Source: UBA8337 sp038143435 (GTDB taxonomy: Bacteria > Pseudomonadota > Alphaproteobacteria > RS24). From it: DNA of 64,000 nt. Where the stretch lies: assembly GCA_038143435.1 (NCBI GenBank), contig JAYQLX010000002.1, positions 1-64,000 of the forward strand, written 5' to 3'. The number at the start of each line of letters is the position of its first letter. Position 1 is the stretch's first letter. Shown in pieces: positions 25,067 to 35,635 of the stretch. A program made the position numbers and the translations under genes. Under the pieces are notes generated by a model, which made no database searches, was not told where the DNA came from, and worked only from the letters and a program-made list of their open reading frames with translations.

Positions 25067-26350
25067 TCTGCCCCTCCATGAAAGGGGCTAATAAATCGAC
25101 CATGCGTCGGCGCGCCCCACCCATTGAGGCACTATAATCTGTGGCACCGGCACTCATTTGCGTAATGGCCGCGCGATTATTGAACAGGGCTTTGACCTGT
25201 GTGGCGAGGGTGGCGGCATCATTGATTTCCACCGCCGCGCCTTTTGCCGCCAAATCATCAAGCAGGGTTTCAAAATTACTGATATGCGGCCCGTGCAAAA
25301 TGGCGCAATCGAGCTGCGCCGCCTCAAACGGATTTTGCCCGCCATGCGGCACCAAAGAGCCGCCAATAAAGGCAATCTCGGCCAGCCGATAGGCCAGCCC
25401 CATCTCGCCCAGCGTATCCATCAAATAAATCTCATCTTGCGGTTGCGGCATTTGTGCTTTCGTGCGTTGCGCAAAACGAATGCCCTCGCGGCTCAGCATA
25501 TCGGCAATGGCATTGCCGCGCTCCGGATGGCGCGGCACAATCAATGTCGCAAGTCCGGCCACGCTTTCGCCAATCATCCGATGCGCTTCTACGATTTGCT
25601 CTTCTTCGCCCGGATGGGTGCTGGCAGCAAGCCAGACAGGCGGCCTGCAAAAGCCTGTTGCAGTTCTGCCAGGCTTTGTTCCTTGACCGATAAAGGGGGC
25701 GCGTCGAGTTTCAAATTGCCGAGCGTGACCACATTTTCAACGCCCAATTGCCGCAGCCGCGCCGCAATGACTTCATCTTGCGCGGTCAGCACGGCAAACT
25801 TGCCGAGCAAAAGCCGCGCTATGCGCGGAAATTTTTGCCATCGCTTGAATGAGCTTTGTGACATGCGTCCGTTAATCATGACCGGTTTGAGGTCTTGCGC
25901 GGCGCAGGCGAGAAGCGTGTTGGGCCATATTTCGCTTTCCACCCAAAAGGCGGCTTGTGGTCGCCAATAGGCGAGAAACCGTTTGACCCATGCGCTACGG
26001 TCAAGCGGCGCATATTGATGAATGAGACGATGGCGCATACCGCCTTGACGGTTTTGATGCGCGGCGACAATTTCTGCCGATGTGACGGTGACGGTGGTCA
26101 GCAAAATATGGCGGTCCGGATAGGCGGTCAGCAAATCATCGATTAATGGCAATACTGATTTGGTCTCACCGACCGAAGCGGCATGAACCCACACCAAATG
26201 GCCGTGTGGGCGTTGCACTGATGCATGGCCGAAACGTTCGTCAATGCGGCTCGGTTCTTCCTTGCCTGCCGCGGCGCGGCGGCGAAGCCGGAAACGAAGC
26301 AAAGGCGCAGCCAGAAAGGCGAAAAGACGATACAGCCGCAAAACGGCCAT
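25059..26350 (-). CDS. waaA: 3-deoxy-D-manno-octulosonic acid (Kdo) transferase, one frameshift
   Basis: Adds Kdo to lipid A precursor at the inner membrane face. N-terminal domain: VWVHAASVGETKSVLPLI (residues ~53-70), ILLTTVTVTSAEI and FWVESEIWPNTLLA. The C-terminal GT-B half: AFIGGSLVPHGGQNPFEAA, where GG-x-NPFE is the family's donor-site signature. The frame breaks between them near 25639-25643: one extra C (minus strand CGCC to CGCCC) restores AGRPVWLAASTHPGEEEQIV, a conserved block. The span is one short of a multiple of three. The start shares one base with the MsbA stop, forming an msbA-waaA-lpxK unit. Confidence 0.92.
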
Positions 26351-28220
26351 TAGCGCGCTTCTCCGGCGAATTGTTTTTGATAGAGATCGGCATAAACGCC
26401 GTTTTGTGCCAGCAATTCGCTATGCGTGCCGCTCTCGACCACTTGGCCTTCACGCATGACATGAATGCAGTCGGCATGCATAACGGTCGATAGGCGGTGG
26501 GCAATGACCAAAGAGGTGCGCCCCTTCATCAATTCATTGAGTGCGCTTTGCACTTTTTGTTCGGATGCGGTGTCGAGTGCGGACGTTGCCTCATCGAGCA
26601 GCAATATGGGGGCGTTTTTGAGCATGGCACGGGCAATGGCAATGCGCTGTTTTTGGCCACCGGACAGACGCAAGCCGCTTTCGCCGACCCGCGTGTCATA
26701 ACCTTGCGGCAATTCGGTAATAAACTCATGCGCCGCCGCCTGTTTGGCCGCTTGCTCAATCGCCGCCTCATCGGCAGACGGTGAACCATAGGCGATATTA
26801 TTGGCAATCGTGTCGTCGAACAAAAACGGGTCTTGCGTCACCAAAGCCGTGGCGCGGCGCAAACTGTCAAGCGTAACCTCGCGAATATCTTGCCCGTCAA
26901 TTTGAATGGCTCCGCCGCTTATATCGAAAAAGCGCAAGGTCAGATTGAGCAAGGTTGATTTGCCCGACCCTGACGCGCCGACCAATGCCACGGTTTGCCC
27001 GGGCTTGGCTTCGATGGATACGCCGTTCAGCGCCGGATGTTCGCGCCCCTCATATTGAAAGGACACATTGTCAAAATGCACGGCACCGGCATTGACCTTC
27101 AAATCTTGCGCATTGTCGTCATCGGTAATCGCGTCGCGGGAATCGAGAATGGAGAAGACCCGCTTGCCTGCGGAAACCCCTTCTTGCAGCCATGTCTGAA
27201 CCGTGGCGACCGAACGCAAGGGCTGATAGACGGCCAGCAAAGCGGTAATAAAGCCCATAAACTCACCGGCTGTCAGATTGCCCTGCATGGATTGATAGCC
27301 GCCGATAAAGATGATGGCGCCGACCGCAATGCCGCCCAAAGCCTCAATGGCCGGGCTGGCGGCGGCACGCGCGCGCAAAGCCCGCATGGTAAATTCCAAC
27401 ACCCGGTCAATGGTCAGTCCGGCGCGGTCAATCTGGTCATTTTCTTGGCCATAGGCTTTGACCACGCGCAATCCGCTCAGCGTCTCGGCAATCAATGTGG
27501 AGAATTCCGAGAAGTTTCTTCCAGACCCTGATGCGATGCGGTGCGCGTTACGCGGCCCAACCGGCGTACGAAATGCACCCCCATAGGAATGACGATAATC
27601 GTGTAAACCAAAGCCAATTGCCAATTGATGGAGAACATGAAGATGGTCAGCGCAATAATGGTCAGCGTGTGGCGCACCAATGCCACAAAAGACCATTTGA
27701 TACTGTCGCGCAGTCTTATGGCATCGGTCATGAAAATTGAAATATAAGCGCCGCTATGTTGTTGCGACACATAGGCCAAATCACCGCGCACCAAGCGCGC
27801 AAATAAATCGCGCTGCAAATTGGAGGTCGAGCGTTGGCCGACATAATTTAAAATGACATTGGAAAGATAGGTGGCGCCGCCCTTGATGATCGAGATGAGG
27901 ATAACGCCGAGCGGGATAAGCACCAGCATGGTCTCATTGGGTTCGGTGAAAACATCATCAATCGCCCGTTGAATGAACCAGGGCAGGGCGCCAGTGGTGG
28001 CTGCAACGATGAAATTTGCCAGAAAGGCAACGCCTAAGAGCCATAAATAGGGGCGCAAATAGCTGCGCAACATGCGCCCGATAAGCGCAAGCGAGCGCGA
28101 TCGGGTGGTCTGGTATTTTTCCTGAACAATAGCCAGTTCTTCCGGTGTAAGGCCGGCTGTCAATTGTTCGCTGGCAGATGTTTCACTCACAATGTTTTGG
28201 CGCTTGCGCGCCCTCCGCAT
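26350..28220 (-). CDS. MsbA-like lipid exporter, ABC transporter fused TMD-NBD, one frameshift
   Basis: Half-transporter with about six transmembrane helices (residues ~50-330) and a C-terminal ATPase. ATPase motifs: Walker A VALVGASGSGKSTLL, Q-loop VTQDPFLFDDTIA, signature LRLSGGQKQRIAIARA, Walker B ILLLDEATSALD and H-loop VIAHRLST. Position upstream of waaA and lpxK fits flipping of lipid A/LPS core. The frame shifts near 27508-27512; adding one T (minus ACTTCTCGG to ACTTCTTCGG) gives HQGLEETSSEFSTLIAETLS, the normal linker to helix 5. The span is one short of a multiple of three. The start may be ATG 28220 or the GTG ten codons later; neither has a good ribosome site. Confidence 0.9.
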
Positions 28221-28284
28221 AGCTCTAATGATTCGAATTTATAGCACATTGTGGCGCGATGATGGCGCGCTGCTTTGCCGAGCC

Positions 28285-29637
28285 CTAAAGCCCGGCCAGC
28301 GCCATGCCTTCCACCAAAATGGTCGGTGCATTGACGCCGCGACGAAATTGCAGATCGTCAGCCGGTGTCATGTGCAAAAACATTTCTTTCAAATTGCCGG
28401 CAATGGTCATTTCACTGACCGGAAAAGCAATTTCGCCATTTTCAATCCAAAAGCCCGATGCGCCGCGCGAATAATCGCCGGTCACGCCATTAACGCCCAT
28501 ACCGATAAGCTCGGTCACGTAAAAGCCGGTGCCAATATTTTTCAGCATGGTGGCGACGCTGTCGTCACCTGCTTGCATATAAAGATTGGTGGCGGACGGG
28601 CCGGGCGGGCCGCCGACCCCGCGCGCGGCGCGGCCATTGGTTTCGGTTTCAAGCTGGCGCGCTGAGGCACTGTCGAGCCACCAACATTGCAAAACCCCCT
28701 CATCGACCGGTGTCAGCTTTTCGGTTTTCACCCCTTCGCCGTCAAACCCTGCCGAGCGCAGCCCACGCGGGCGCAGCGGGTCATCAATAATGGTCACCGC
28801 TTGGCTCATCACTTGCTGGCCCATTTGCTCGCGAAAAAAAGAGGTGCCGCGGGCAATCGCGCTGCCCGAAATGGCGGCTGATAAATGCCCCAAAAGCGAG
28901 GCCGATACGCGCGGATGATAGACCACATTGGTTTTGGTGCTTTCCATTTTGCGCGGATTGAGGCGCGCAATGGTGCGTTCACCGGCGCGTGCGCCAATAT
29001 CTTCGGGCGCGTCCAAATCTTCCAAATGGCGTGCCGCATGGCTGGCATAATCGCGCTCCATCGCCTCGCCTTCGCCGCCAATAACGGCGCAAGAGGTGGA
29101 AAAACTGGTGCTGGTATAAGCGCCTTCAAAGCCGTGACTGGTCACCAAAGCGGTGGTGGCGCGGCTCCAGCCCGCGCCGCCGCCTTCAGAATTGGTGATG
29201 CCTTCCACGGCGCGCGCCGCATCTTCGCACGCTACTGCCATAGACAGTAATTTATCGGCATCTGGCTCATAATCATCGGCAATATCAAGCGCCGGAATAT
29301 CGGTGCTCAGCCTGTCTTCAGGCGCAAAGCCGCAATAGCGGTCTTCCGGCGTGGCTTGCGCCATATCAACGGCGCGTTGGGCAAGCTGCTTCAGCGCTTC
29401 GGCATCAACCGCCGAGCCGGAGACAAAGGCTTGTTTTTGCCCGATCATGGCGCGCAGGCCGATATCGCGGCTTTCGGCGCGCTCGGTATCTTCCAACGCG
29501 CCCATGCGACACGAAACCGAGAGCGAGGCGCTGTCGGAAACCAACACATCGGCGGCATCGGCTCCGGCGGCTTTTGTCAGCTCAATCAGTTTATGGGCCA
29601 AAGCAATATTGGCGGCTTCATCGGCGGCAAGAGACAT
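28285..29637 (-). CDS. pmbA: TldE/PmbA metallopeptidase-complex protein
   Basis: Non-catalytic partner of TldD in the TldD/TldE protease, which matures peptides such as microcin B17 and degrades small proteins in E. coli. Seen: LVSDSASLSVSCRMGALEDT, GLRAMIGQKQAFVSGS, VVYHPRVSASLLGHL and the long C-terminal signature TELIGMGVNGVTGDYSRGAS followed by GFWIENGEIAFPV. No HExxH is present, as expected for TldE. 450 residues is standard. The catalytic partner is at 34015-35439, so both halves of the complex are in this window though not adjacent. Confidence 0.94.
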   Translation of the reverse strand: MSLAADEAANIALAHKLIELTKAAGADAADVLVSDSASLSVSCRMGALEDTERAESRDIGLRAMIGQKQAFVSGSAVDAEALKQLAQRAVDMAQATPEDRYCGFAPEDRLSTDIPALDIADDYEPDADKLLSMAVACEDAARAVEGITNSEGGGAGWSRATTALVTSHGFEGAYTSTSFSTSCAVIGGEGEAMERDYASHAARHLEDLDAPEDIGARAGERTIARLNPRKMESTKTNVVYHPRVSASLLGHLSAAISGSAIARGTSFFREQMGQQVMSQAVTIIDDPLRPRGLRSAGFDGEGVKTEKLTPVDEGVLQCWWLDSASARQLETETNGRAARGVGGPPGPSATNLYMQAGDDSVATMLKNIGTGFYVTELIGMGVNGVTGDYSRGASGFWIENGEIAFPVSEMTIAGNLKEMFLHMTPADDLQFRRGVNAPTILVEGMALAGL

Positions 29638-29653
29638 TTAATATCCTATGAGA

Positions 29654-30688
29654 TTATGCGGTTTCGGAGAAACCTTCGGAAAAATTGCCTTTCAGGCGAT
29701 TGCGACCATCATGAACAATCTCGCCCGGTCGGTCTTCATCATCCGAGCGTGATGTGGCGCGGCGCAGCACGTCAATATAACCGGGTGCCATTTCCATGCG
29801 GTCGCCATAGCCGTCGGCTAAAAGGGTTTTATGCATGAGCGGCAAATGCCAGCACGGCACATGCATGATGAGGTGATGCTCGACATGATAATTGACCCAA
29901 TAGGGCGCAATCAGCAGCCGCGACAGAAAATTGGTTTTGGTGGTGCGGGCGTTGCGGAACGGGTCATCATTATCGGGCACAATGGCGTGCTCGGCAATAT
30001 TTCTGAGCCGCGTAATTGCCATATGATAAGTCAGGAAAGGCAGAAGCCAGAACATCAGATAATAGCTCCAATGGAAAAGCGCGCTGCACGCTGCCAAAAT
30101 CACCATATGGGTGACAAGTGCGCCGCCCAGTTTCGACCAAAAATGCTGAAGCCGTCCCATCAATCCCAATTCTTTCGGCCCGAACGCATTGAGGAGTTGC
30201 GCTTTTCTTTGCTGATAGCCGGTCTGCCCGCTCAAATCGCGCCATAATTTGCGGCGCAGGCTTTTGCGGGTAATCGGAAACGGTTTTCACAAAATCAAAT
30301 CCGGGTCGTCATCTTGCTGGGTCCGCGTATGGTGCTGCAAATGATAACGCCGATAGGCGTCGGTGCGCGCCATCATCGGATAGCCGCACAGCCAATCCGA
30401 TAGCCAATTATTCCAATTTGTTGTGCGGAACAGCGCATTATGCGCCGCATCATGCATCAGTACGGCGAGACCCAATTGCCGCGCCCCGATAATCATTACG
30501 GCGAGGATAAAGGTCAGCGGATTGGGGAACAGATAAAACAGCGCCATCGCCCCGAAAATCATGCCCCATGCATGGGCAATCAAGCCCAACCCGACCAGAT
30601 TGGAACGGCTTTGAAGTTTTTTCAAAATCTCCGGCGCGACCAATTCGCTGGCCCGCAAGTGTAGTTGTTTTGTTTCGCTTATGCTCAT
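29654..30688 (-). CDS. Membrane fatty acid desaturase with an in-frame TGA
   Basis: Di-iron membrane desaturase/hydroxylase. Histidine boxes: MHDAAHNALF (HxxxH), YHLQHHTRTQQDDDPD (HxxHH) and VNYHVEHHLIMHVP (HxxHH), in the usual order between hydrophobic segments. After DDDPDLIL a TGA (30287-30289) interrupts the frame, but the same frame continues with KPFPITRKSLRRKLWRDLSG, exactly the sequence that follows in relatives, to a stop at 29654. This is thus a single nonsense codon, not a frameshift. TGA is used as a normal stop by many neighbours, so recoding is unlikely; it is a point error or a recent inactivation. Full length would be 344 codons. Confidence 0.85.
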
Positions 30689-30709
30689 GGGGGTAATATA
30701 GGATTAATT

Positions 30710-31639
30710 TCAGAAAATACCTAGAATGAAGGCAAGGCCGATAATCAGCCCGGTATTGCGGTTGGCGCGGAAGATTTGCAGGCAGGTTTCGCCATTATCA
30801 ATATCAAGGCGCGAGACCTGCATCAGCAAATGCCAAGCGATAATCGGCAGCGCCGTCCAAAACAAAATACCTATTTGGCCGACAATCGCCGCGCCCGCCA
30901 GACAGGCCAGTGCCAGCGCATAAAACACGGCCAGCATCGGCTTGGTGCGCGCGCCGAAGAGAAGCGCCGTGCTTTTAATGCCGATAAGCGCGTCATCTTC
31001 TTTATCTTGATGCGCATAAACCGTGTCATAGCCGAGCGTCCAAAAGAAACCGGCCGCATAAAGCAGCATGGCTTGCGGCGGCACATTATCGCTGATGACG
31101 GCATAGCCCATCAGCGCGCCCCAATTAAAAGTCAAACCAAGCCAAGCTTGCGGCCAATAGGTGAAGCGCTTCATAAACGGATAGGCCGCGACCAAGCCGA
31201 GAGCGGCGAGGCCGAGCGCAAACATGAATAGCGATTGAAAAGACAAGAGCACCAACAGGCCGATAAAAAGCTGGGCAATGAAAAAGCCCCATGCGCCGGA
31301 AAGGCTGACGCGCCCTGACGGCAAAGGCCGCAAAGCGGTGCGAGCGACCTGCTCGTCCAATTCGCGGTCAATAATGTCATTATAAGTGCAACCGGCACCG
31401 CGCATGGCCAACGCGCCAATAGCAAAGGCGATGATATCGGTGAAGGGCGGCCAAACATTATTGACGGCACCGGCCAAAAACAGCCCCCAAAAACACGGCC
31501 AAAACAAAAGCCATGCGCCAATCGGTCGATCATAACGTGCCAATTGTGCATAGGCTTGCGTACGCGGCGACAGGCGCGACAGCAGCCAGCTTGTCTCGCT
31601 ATCGGCAGGAATTGAGTGCGGGTCGGGTGTCTGGGTCAT
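30710..31639 (-). CDS. ubiA: 4-hydroxybenzoate polyprenyltransferase
   Basis: Inner-membrane prenyltransferase that attaches the polyprenyl tail in ubiquinone synthesis. Two Asp-rich Mg2+/diphosphate motifs: RGAGCTYNDIIDRELDEQVA (about residue 82) and YDTVYAHQDKEDDALIG (about residue 205), separated by several of the roughly nine membrane helices. ATG 31639 is preferred to the TTG just before it. It is divergent from rsmE. Its product feeds the quinone pool used by the respiratory chain that ends in the cytochrome oxidase encoded at 35.6-41.4 kb. Confidence 0.96.
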   Translation of the reverse strand: MTQTPDPHSIPADSETSWLLSRLSPRTQAYAQLARYDRPIGAWLLFWPCFWGLFLAGAVNNVWPPFTDIIAFAIGALAMRGAGCTYNDIIDRELDEQVARTALRPLPSGRVSLSGAWGFFIAQLFIGLLVLLSFQSLFMFALGLAALGLVAAYPFMKRFTYWPQAWLGLTFNWGALMGYAVISDNVPPQAMLLYAAGFFWTLGYDTVYAHQDKEDDALIGIKSTALLFGARTKPMLAVFYALALACLAGAAIVGQIGILFWTALPIIAWHLLMQVSRLDIDNGETCLQIFRANRNTGLIIGLAFILGIF

Positions 31640-31706
31640 CAAGTTTTATTGGCCAATCCGTTCATTTGTGGCACAAGCAATTTAACCGGCAAATTACGGA
31701 GTTTTC

Positions 31707-32459
31707 ATGCCACGCAGTGCGCCACCCGTCCAGAAGATAAGTCAGCGACTTCATGTCACGCAAGATTTGGCGGCGCGGCAACAGCTCATTTTGGCCGACA
31801 AACAAGCGCATTATCTGCGCAATGTATTGCGCCTCGAGGTGGGCGCGCAAATTTTGTTCTTCAATGGCCGCGATGGTGAATGGCTTGGCCGCATAAATGA
31901 TATCGGCAAAAAACAGGTGAGCATTGAACTGATTGAGCAGACTCGTACACAAGATGCAGGCAGCGATATTTGGCTGTTGGTTGCGCCGGTGAAAAAAGAC
32001 CGGCTCGATTATCTGGCGCAAAAAGCCACTGAAATGGGGGTCGGCAGATTAATGCCGGTGATGACCGCGCGCGCGCAAGGCGGCAAAGCGGTCAAACACG
32101 AAAAGCTGGTCGCCAATGCGATTGAGGCGGCCGAGCAATGCGAAATCCTGACCGTGCCGGAAATATCCGAAGTGACAAATCTGGCAGATATTTTGGCCGA
32201 TTGGCCGCAAGACCGAACCCTCATTTTTTGCGATGAAGAAGCACAAGCGGGGCAAGGTTTGGCCGCGCTGGACACGCTTAAGGGCAAGAAATTGGCCTTG
32301 CTCATCGGGCCGGAAGGCGGCTTTGATGCAGCCGAGCGCGCCATGCTCAATGCGCGCGCCGACACTCATGCCCTCTCGCTGGGGCCGCGCATTTTGCGCA
32401 CCGATACGGCGGTGGTGGCCGCGCTGGCTCTCATTCAAGCGCGGCTTGGCGATTGGTAG
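31707..32459 (+). CDS. rsmE: 16S rRNA (uracil1498-N3)-methyltransferase RsmE
   Basis: SPOUT-class SAM methyltransferase for U1498 of 16S rRNA. An N-terminal PUA-like part (RLHVTQDL, then KQAHYLRNVLRLEVGAQILFF) is followed by KKDRLDYLAQKATEMGVGRLMPV and the trefoil-knot SAM site LALLIGPEGGFDAAERA and LGPRILRTDTAVVAALALIQ near the end. The 250-residue length is standard. It lies between divergent ubiA and the codirectional gshA. Confidence 0.95.
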   Translation: MPRSAPPVQKISQRLHVTQDLAARQQLILADKQAHYLRNVLRLEVGAQILFFNGRDGEWLGRINDIGKKQVSIELIEQTRTQDAGSDIWLLVAPVKKDRLDYLAQKATEMGVGRLMPVMTARAQGGKAVKHEKLVANAIEAAEQCEILTVPEISEVTNLADILADWPQDRTLIFCDEEAQAGQGLAALDTLKGKKLALLIGPEGGFDAAERAMLNARADTHALSLGPRILRTDTAVVAALALIQARLGDW

Positions 32460-32586
32460 GAATGCGATTGGCAGAAATAAAGGCCAAATCACGCGCCAAC
32501 TTGTTCTTGGCTGCAAACGACCCTAAATAAGCAATAACACTATGCCGCCAAAGCCATCATGCGATTGCGCGCGCAGGAGAACATCG

Positions 32587-33954
32587 ATGTCCGACGCGGC
32601 CCAACCCGTGCTTGAAAATATTACCCAGTTAAAAGACTGGATGGTCGCCGGTTGCAAGCCGCGCGAAGATTGGCGTATCGGCACGGAGCATGAAAAATTC
32701 GGTTATCGCACATCAGATTTTTCACCGCTGCCTTATGACGGGCCGGACGGCATTAAAGCCATGCTGGAAGGGCTGATGGCTTATGGCTGGGACGGCAAAT
32801 ATGAGGGCGACACGCTGGTCGGGCTTTCGCGCCCGAAAGAAGCGGGCGGCGGCTCGGTGACATTGGAACCGGCCGGTCAATTGGAATTATCCGGCGCGCC
32901 ATTGGAAAATATTCACCAAACCTGCGCTGAAATTTCGGCCCATATGAAGCAAGTGCATGAAGTGGCCGAACGTCTGGGGCAGGGCTATTTCGGCGTCGGC
33001 TATACGCCGTTTTGGAATTTTGACACCGCGCCGCGCATGCCGAAAGGGCGCTATCGTTTGATGACCGATTATATGCCCAAACAAGGCGGACGCGGCACGG
33101 AGATGATGTATTTGACCGCCACCGTGCAGGTCAATCTCGATTTTGCCTCGGAAGCCGATATGGTCGAAAAGCTGCGCATTGCGCTGGCTTTGCAACCTTT
33201 GGCGACGGCGCTGTTTGCCAATTCGCCCTTTATTGACGGCAAGCCGACCGGCAATATGTCGGAGCGCTCCCTCGTCTGGACCGATACCGACCCGAAACGC
33301 ACCGGCATGCTGCCTTTTGCTTTTGAAGACGGTTTCGGCTTTGAGCAATATGTTGATTATGCGCTTGATGTGCCGATGTATTTTGTCGTGCGCGATGGCG
33401 CGTTCATCAATACGCTGGGTATGAATTTCCGCGATTTCCTCAACGGTGAATTGCCGGCTTTGCCGGGTGAAAAGCCGACGGCTGAGGATTGGGAAAACCA
33501 TCTGACCGTGTTGTTTCCCGAAGCGCGGGTTAAACGCTTTATTGAGATGCGCGGCGCCGATAGTGGGCCCTGGCCGTCATTATGCGCGCTTCCGGCCTTT
33601 TGGGTCGGGCTGCTTTATGATGGCGAAACGCAAAGCAAGCTGGTCGATTATATTGCTGATTGGACGCAAGAAGAGCGCGATGCGCTGCGCCTCGGTGCGC
33701 CGCAAACCGGTCTTGCCACCGCGTTCCGCGGCGGCACTTTATTGGATATGGCCCGCGAAATCGTGCCGATGGCGGCGCAAGGTTTGAAAAATCGCGCGCG
33801 CGGCGATGGGGCAGGGGCCGATGAAAGTCTGTTTCTGGCCTATTTGGAAGAGATTACGGCCAGCGGCAAATCTTCGGCTGAAAAGCTGCTCGATAAATAT
33901 CACGGAGAATGGGGCGGCGACCTTAAAAAAGCCTATGAGACGCTGACCCTATAA
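32587..33954 (+). CDS. gshA: Glutamate--cysteine ligase, plant/alphaproteobacterial type
   Basis: ATP-dependent first step of glutathione synthesis. It matches the plastid-like class (about 455 residues) with RIGTEHEKFGYR (glutamate site, residues ~32-43), GGGSVTLEPAGQLELSGAPL, MYLTATVQVNLDF and MRGADSGPWPSLCALPAFWVG. ATG 32587 is chosen because AGGAG lies upstream and similarity begins there, 15 codons into the open frame. Glutathione would support the Prx5-like peroxiredoxin at 45.3 kb. The glutathione synthetase gene is not in the window. Confidence 0.96.
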   Translation: MSDAAQPVLENITQLKDWMVAGCKPREDWRIGTEHEKFGYRTSDFSPLPYDGPDGIKAMLEGLMAYGWDGKYEGDTLVGLSRPKEAGGGSVTLEPAGQLELSGAPLENIHQTCAEISAHMKQVHEVAERLGQGYFGVGYTPFWNFDTAPRMPKGRYRLMTDYMPKQGGRGTEMMYLTATVQVNLDFASEADMVEKLRIALALQPLATALFANSPFIDGKPTGNMSERSLVWTDTDPKRTGMLPFAFEDGFGFEQYVDYALDVPMYFVVRDGAFINTLGMNFRDFLNGELPALPGEKPTAEDWENHLTVLFPEARVKRFIEMRGADSGPWPSLCALPAFWVGLLYDGETQSKLVDYIADWTQEERDALRLGAPQTGLATAFRGGTLLDMAREIVPMAAQGLKNRARGDGAGADESLFLAYLEEITASGKSSAEKLLDKYHGEWGGDLKKAYETLTL

Positions 33955-33962
33955 CCGCCAGT

Positions 33963-33982
33963 GAATATTTTTAAAAATATTC
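33963..33982. repeat. Perfect 20-bp AT-rich palindrome between gshA and tldD
   Basis: GAATATTTTT and its exact reverse complement abut without a spacer, eight bases after the gshA stop and before the end of the convergent tldD. It could form a weak hairpin serving as a terminator for either strand; there is no GC-rich stem. Confidence 0.6.
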
Positions 33983-34014
33983 AATTTTGCCGGAGATTTT
34001 ATAAGGCTCTCGCT

Positions 34015-35439
34015 TTACGCCGTGCCGCCGACGGTCAGCCCTTCCAGCCGCAAAGTCGGTTGACCGACCCCGACGGGCACGCCTTGTCCCGCCTTGCCGC
34101 ATGTGCCGATGCCTTCATCAAGCTGCATATCATTGCCGATCATGGAAATGCGCTGCATCGATTCCGGCCCGGTGCCAATCAGCGTCGCGCCTTTCAAAGG
34201 TGCGCCCAGCTTGCCGTCTTTCACTTCATAAGCCTCAGTGCATGAAAACACGAATTTGCCGGAGGTAATATCGACTTGGCCCCCGCCGAAAGAAACCGCG
34301 TAAATGCCGTCTTTGACGCTGGCCAGAATTTCTTCCGGTTCGTGATTGCCGCCCAACATATAAGTATTGGTCATGCGTGGCATGGGTTGGCAATTATAGC
34401 TTTCGCGCCGCCCATTGCCGGTCGGGTCCATGCCCATCAGGCGGGCATTTTGCCGGTCTTGCATATAGCCTTTCAAAATACCGTCTTCGATAAGCACGGT
34501 TTTGGAGGTCGGCGTGCCTTCATCATCAATGGTCAGCGAGCCGCGGCGGTCGGGTATTGTGCCGTCATCAATCACCGTGACGCCGGGCGAAGCGACGCGC
34601 TCGCCAATACGGTCAGAAAAGGCCGAGGTTTTTTTGCGGTTGAAATCGCCTTCCAAGCCGTGGCCGACCGCTTCATGCAATAAAATGCCGGGCCAGCCCG
34701 GCCCCAACACCACATCCATTTCACCGGCCGGTGCGGGAATGCTGTCGAGATTGGTGACCGCTTGTTTGAGCGCATTATTGACTTGCTGCTGCCAGTTCTC
34801 CGGCGCCAGCCATTGCGCATAATTGGCCCGTCCGCCGCGCCCTGAATGGCCGGTCTCTTGTCGCTCGCCTTCACCGACAACCACGGACACATCAAGCCGC
34901 ACCAGCGGACGCACATCAAAAAGCGGCGCGCTATCAGGGCGGATAATGCTGACCGCTTGCCATTCACCGGCCAGCGATACCGAAACTTGCCGCACGCGAT
35001 TGTCTTTGGCGCGCGCATAGGCATTAATCTCTTCCAGCAATTTCACCTTATCGGTAAATTCTGCGCCATCGAGCGGATTGGCATCCATATAAAGCGCCTT
35101 ACCGGCGGCCATCGGGCCCGACGCCCATGTGCCGGAATGGCCGGAAAGCACCGGCGACAGGCTGGCCGCGGCGCGCTGCAACGCGTCCATTGATAAATCC
35201 GTGGCATGGGCAAAGCCGACCGCCTCGCCATTAACGGCGCGCAGGCCAAAGCCGTGCGTCGTGTCAAAACTGGCTGCTTTCAGGCGATTATCATCAAATG
35301 AAAACGCCTCTGACAATGTATATTCCAAAAATAATTCACCATCATCGGCACCATGCAGCGCGGTTTCGGTGAATTTATGGGTCTGGTCTAAATCAAGACC
35401 GGCCTGATTAAAAAATAATTCTTGTGGATTGCGGCTCAC
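34015..35439 (-). CDS. tldD: Metalloprotease TldD
   Basis: Catalytic half of the TldD/TldE protease. The zinc motif HEAVGHGLEGDFNRKKTSAF (HExxxH type, about residue 255) is intact, and the C-terminal GGGQVDITSGKFVFSCTEAYE and GTCGKAGQGVPVGVGQPTLR are hallmark TldD blocks. The start is GTG 35439, six bases after AAGGAG. It is divergent from coxB; a tldD gene directly upstream of the cytochrome oxidase cluster is a frequent alphaproteobacterial arrangement. The partner PmbA is at 28285-29637. Confidence 0.96.
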   Translation of the reverse strand: MSRNPQELFFNQAGLDLDQTHKFTETALHGADDGELFLEYTLSEAFSFDDNRLKAASFDTTHGFGLRAVNGEAVGFAHATDLSMDALQRAAASLSPVLSGHSGTWASGPMAAGKALYMDANPLDGAEFTDKVKLLEEINAYARAKDNRVRQVSVSLAGEWQAVSIIRPDSAPLFDVRPLVRLDVSVVVGEGERQETGHSGRGGRANYAQWLAPENWQQQVNNALKQAVTNLDSIPAPAGEMDVVLGPGWPGILLHEAVGHGLEGDFNRKKTSAFSDRIGERVASPGVTVIDDGTIPDRRGSLTIDDEGTPTSKTVLIEDGILKGYMQDRQNARLMGMDPTGNGRRESYNCQPMPRMTNTYMLGGNHEPEEILASVKDGIYAVSFGGGQVDITSGKFVFSCTEAYEVKDGKLGAPLKGATLIGTGPESMQRISMIGNDMQLDEGIGTCGKAGQGVPVGVGQPTLRLEGLTVGGTA

Positions 35440-35635
35440 GGCAAACTCCTTTTTTGCTAGTCTTAATATGTCGTCTGACAGGGGTCAGAGGCAAGTCTTG
35501 AGAAGGTGCTTTATCGCCAATGGTCATAAAGTCGCACGGATGAGACAGGCTGTGTTCAATGCGCCCATAATTTTGTATATGAAGTCATGAAAAAAAGCAG
35601 GGTGAGTCTCTGCTTCAACCAAATGGGGACAGCAG

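Noticed and set aside
30287..30289. TGA read as tryptophan or selenocysteine
   Set aside because: TGA ends many genes here (for example hisZ, ctaB, gcvH), TGG encodes Trp throughout, and no selenocysteine element or conserved Cys/Sec position is seen.
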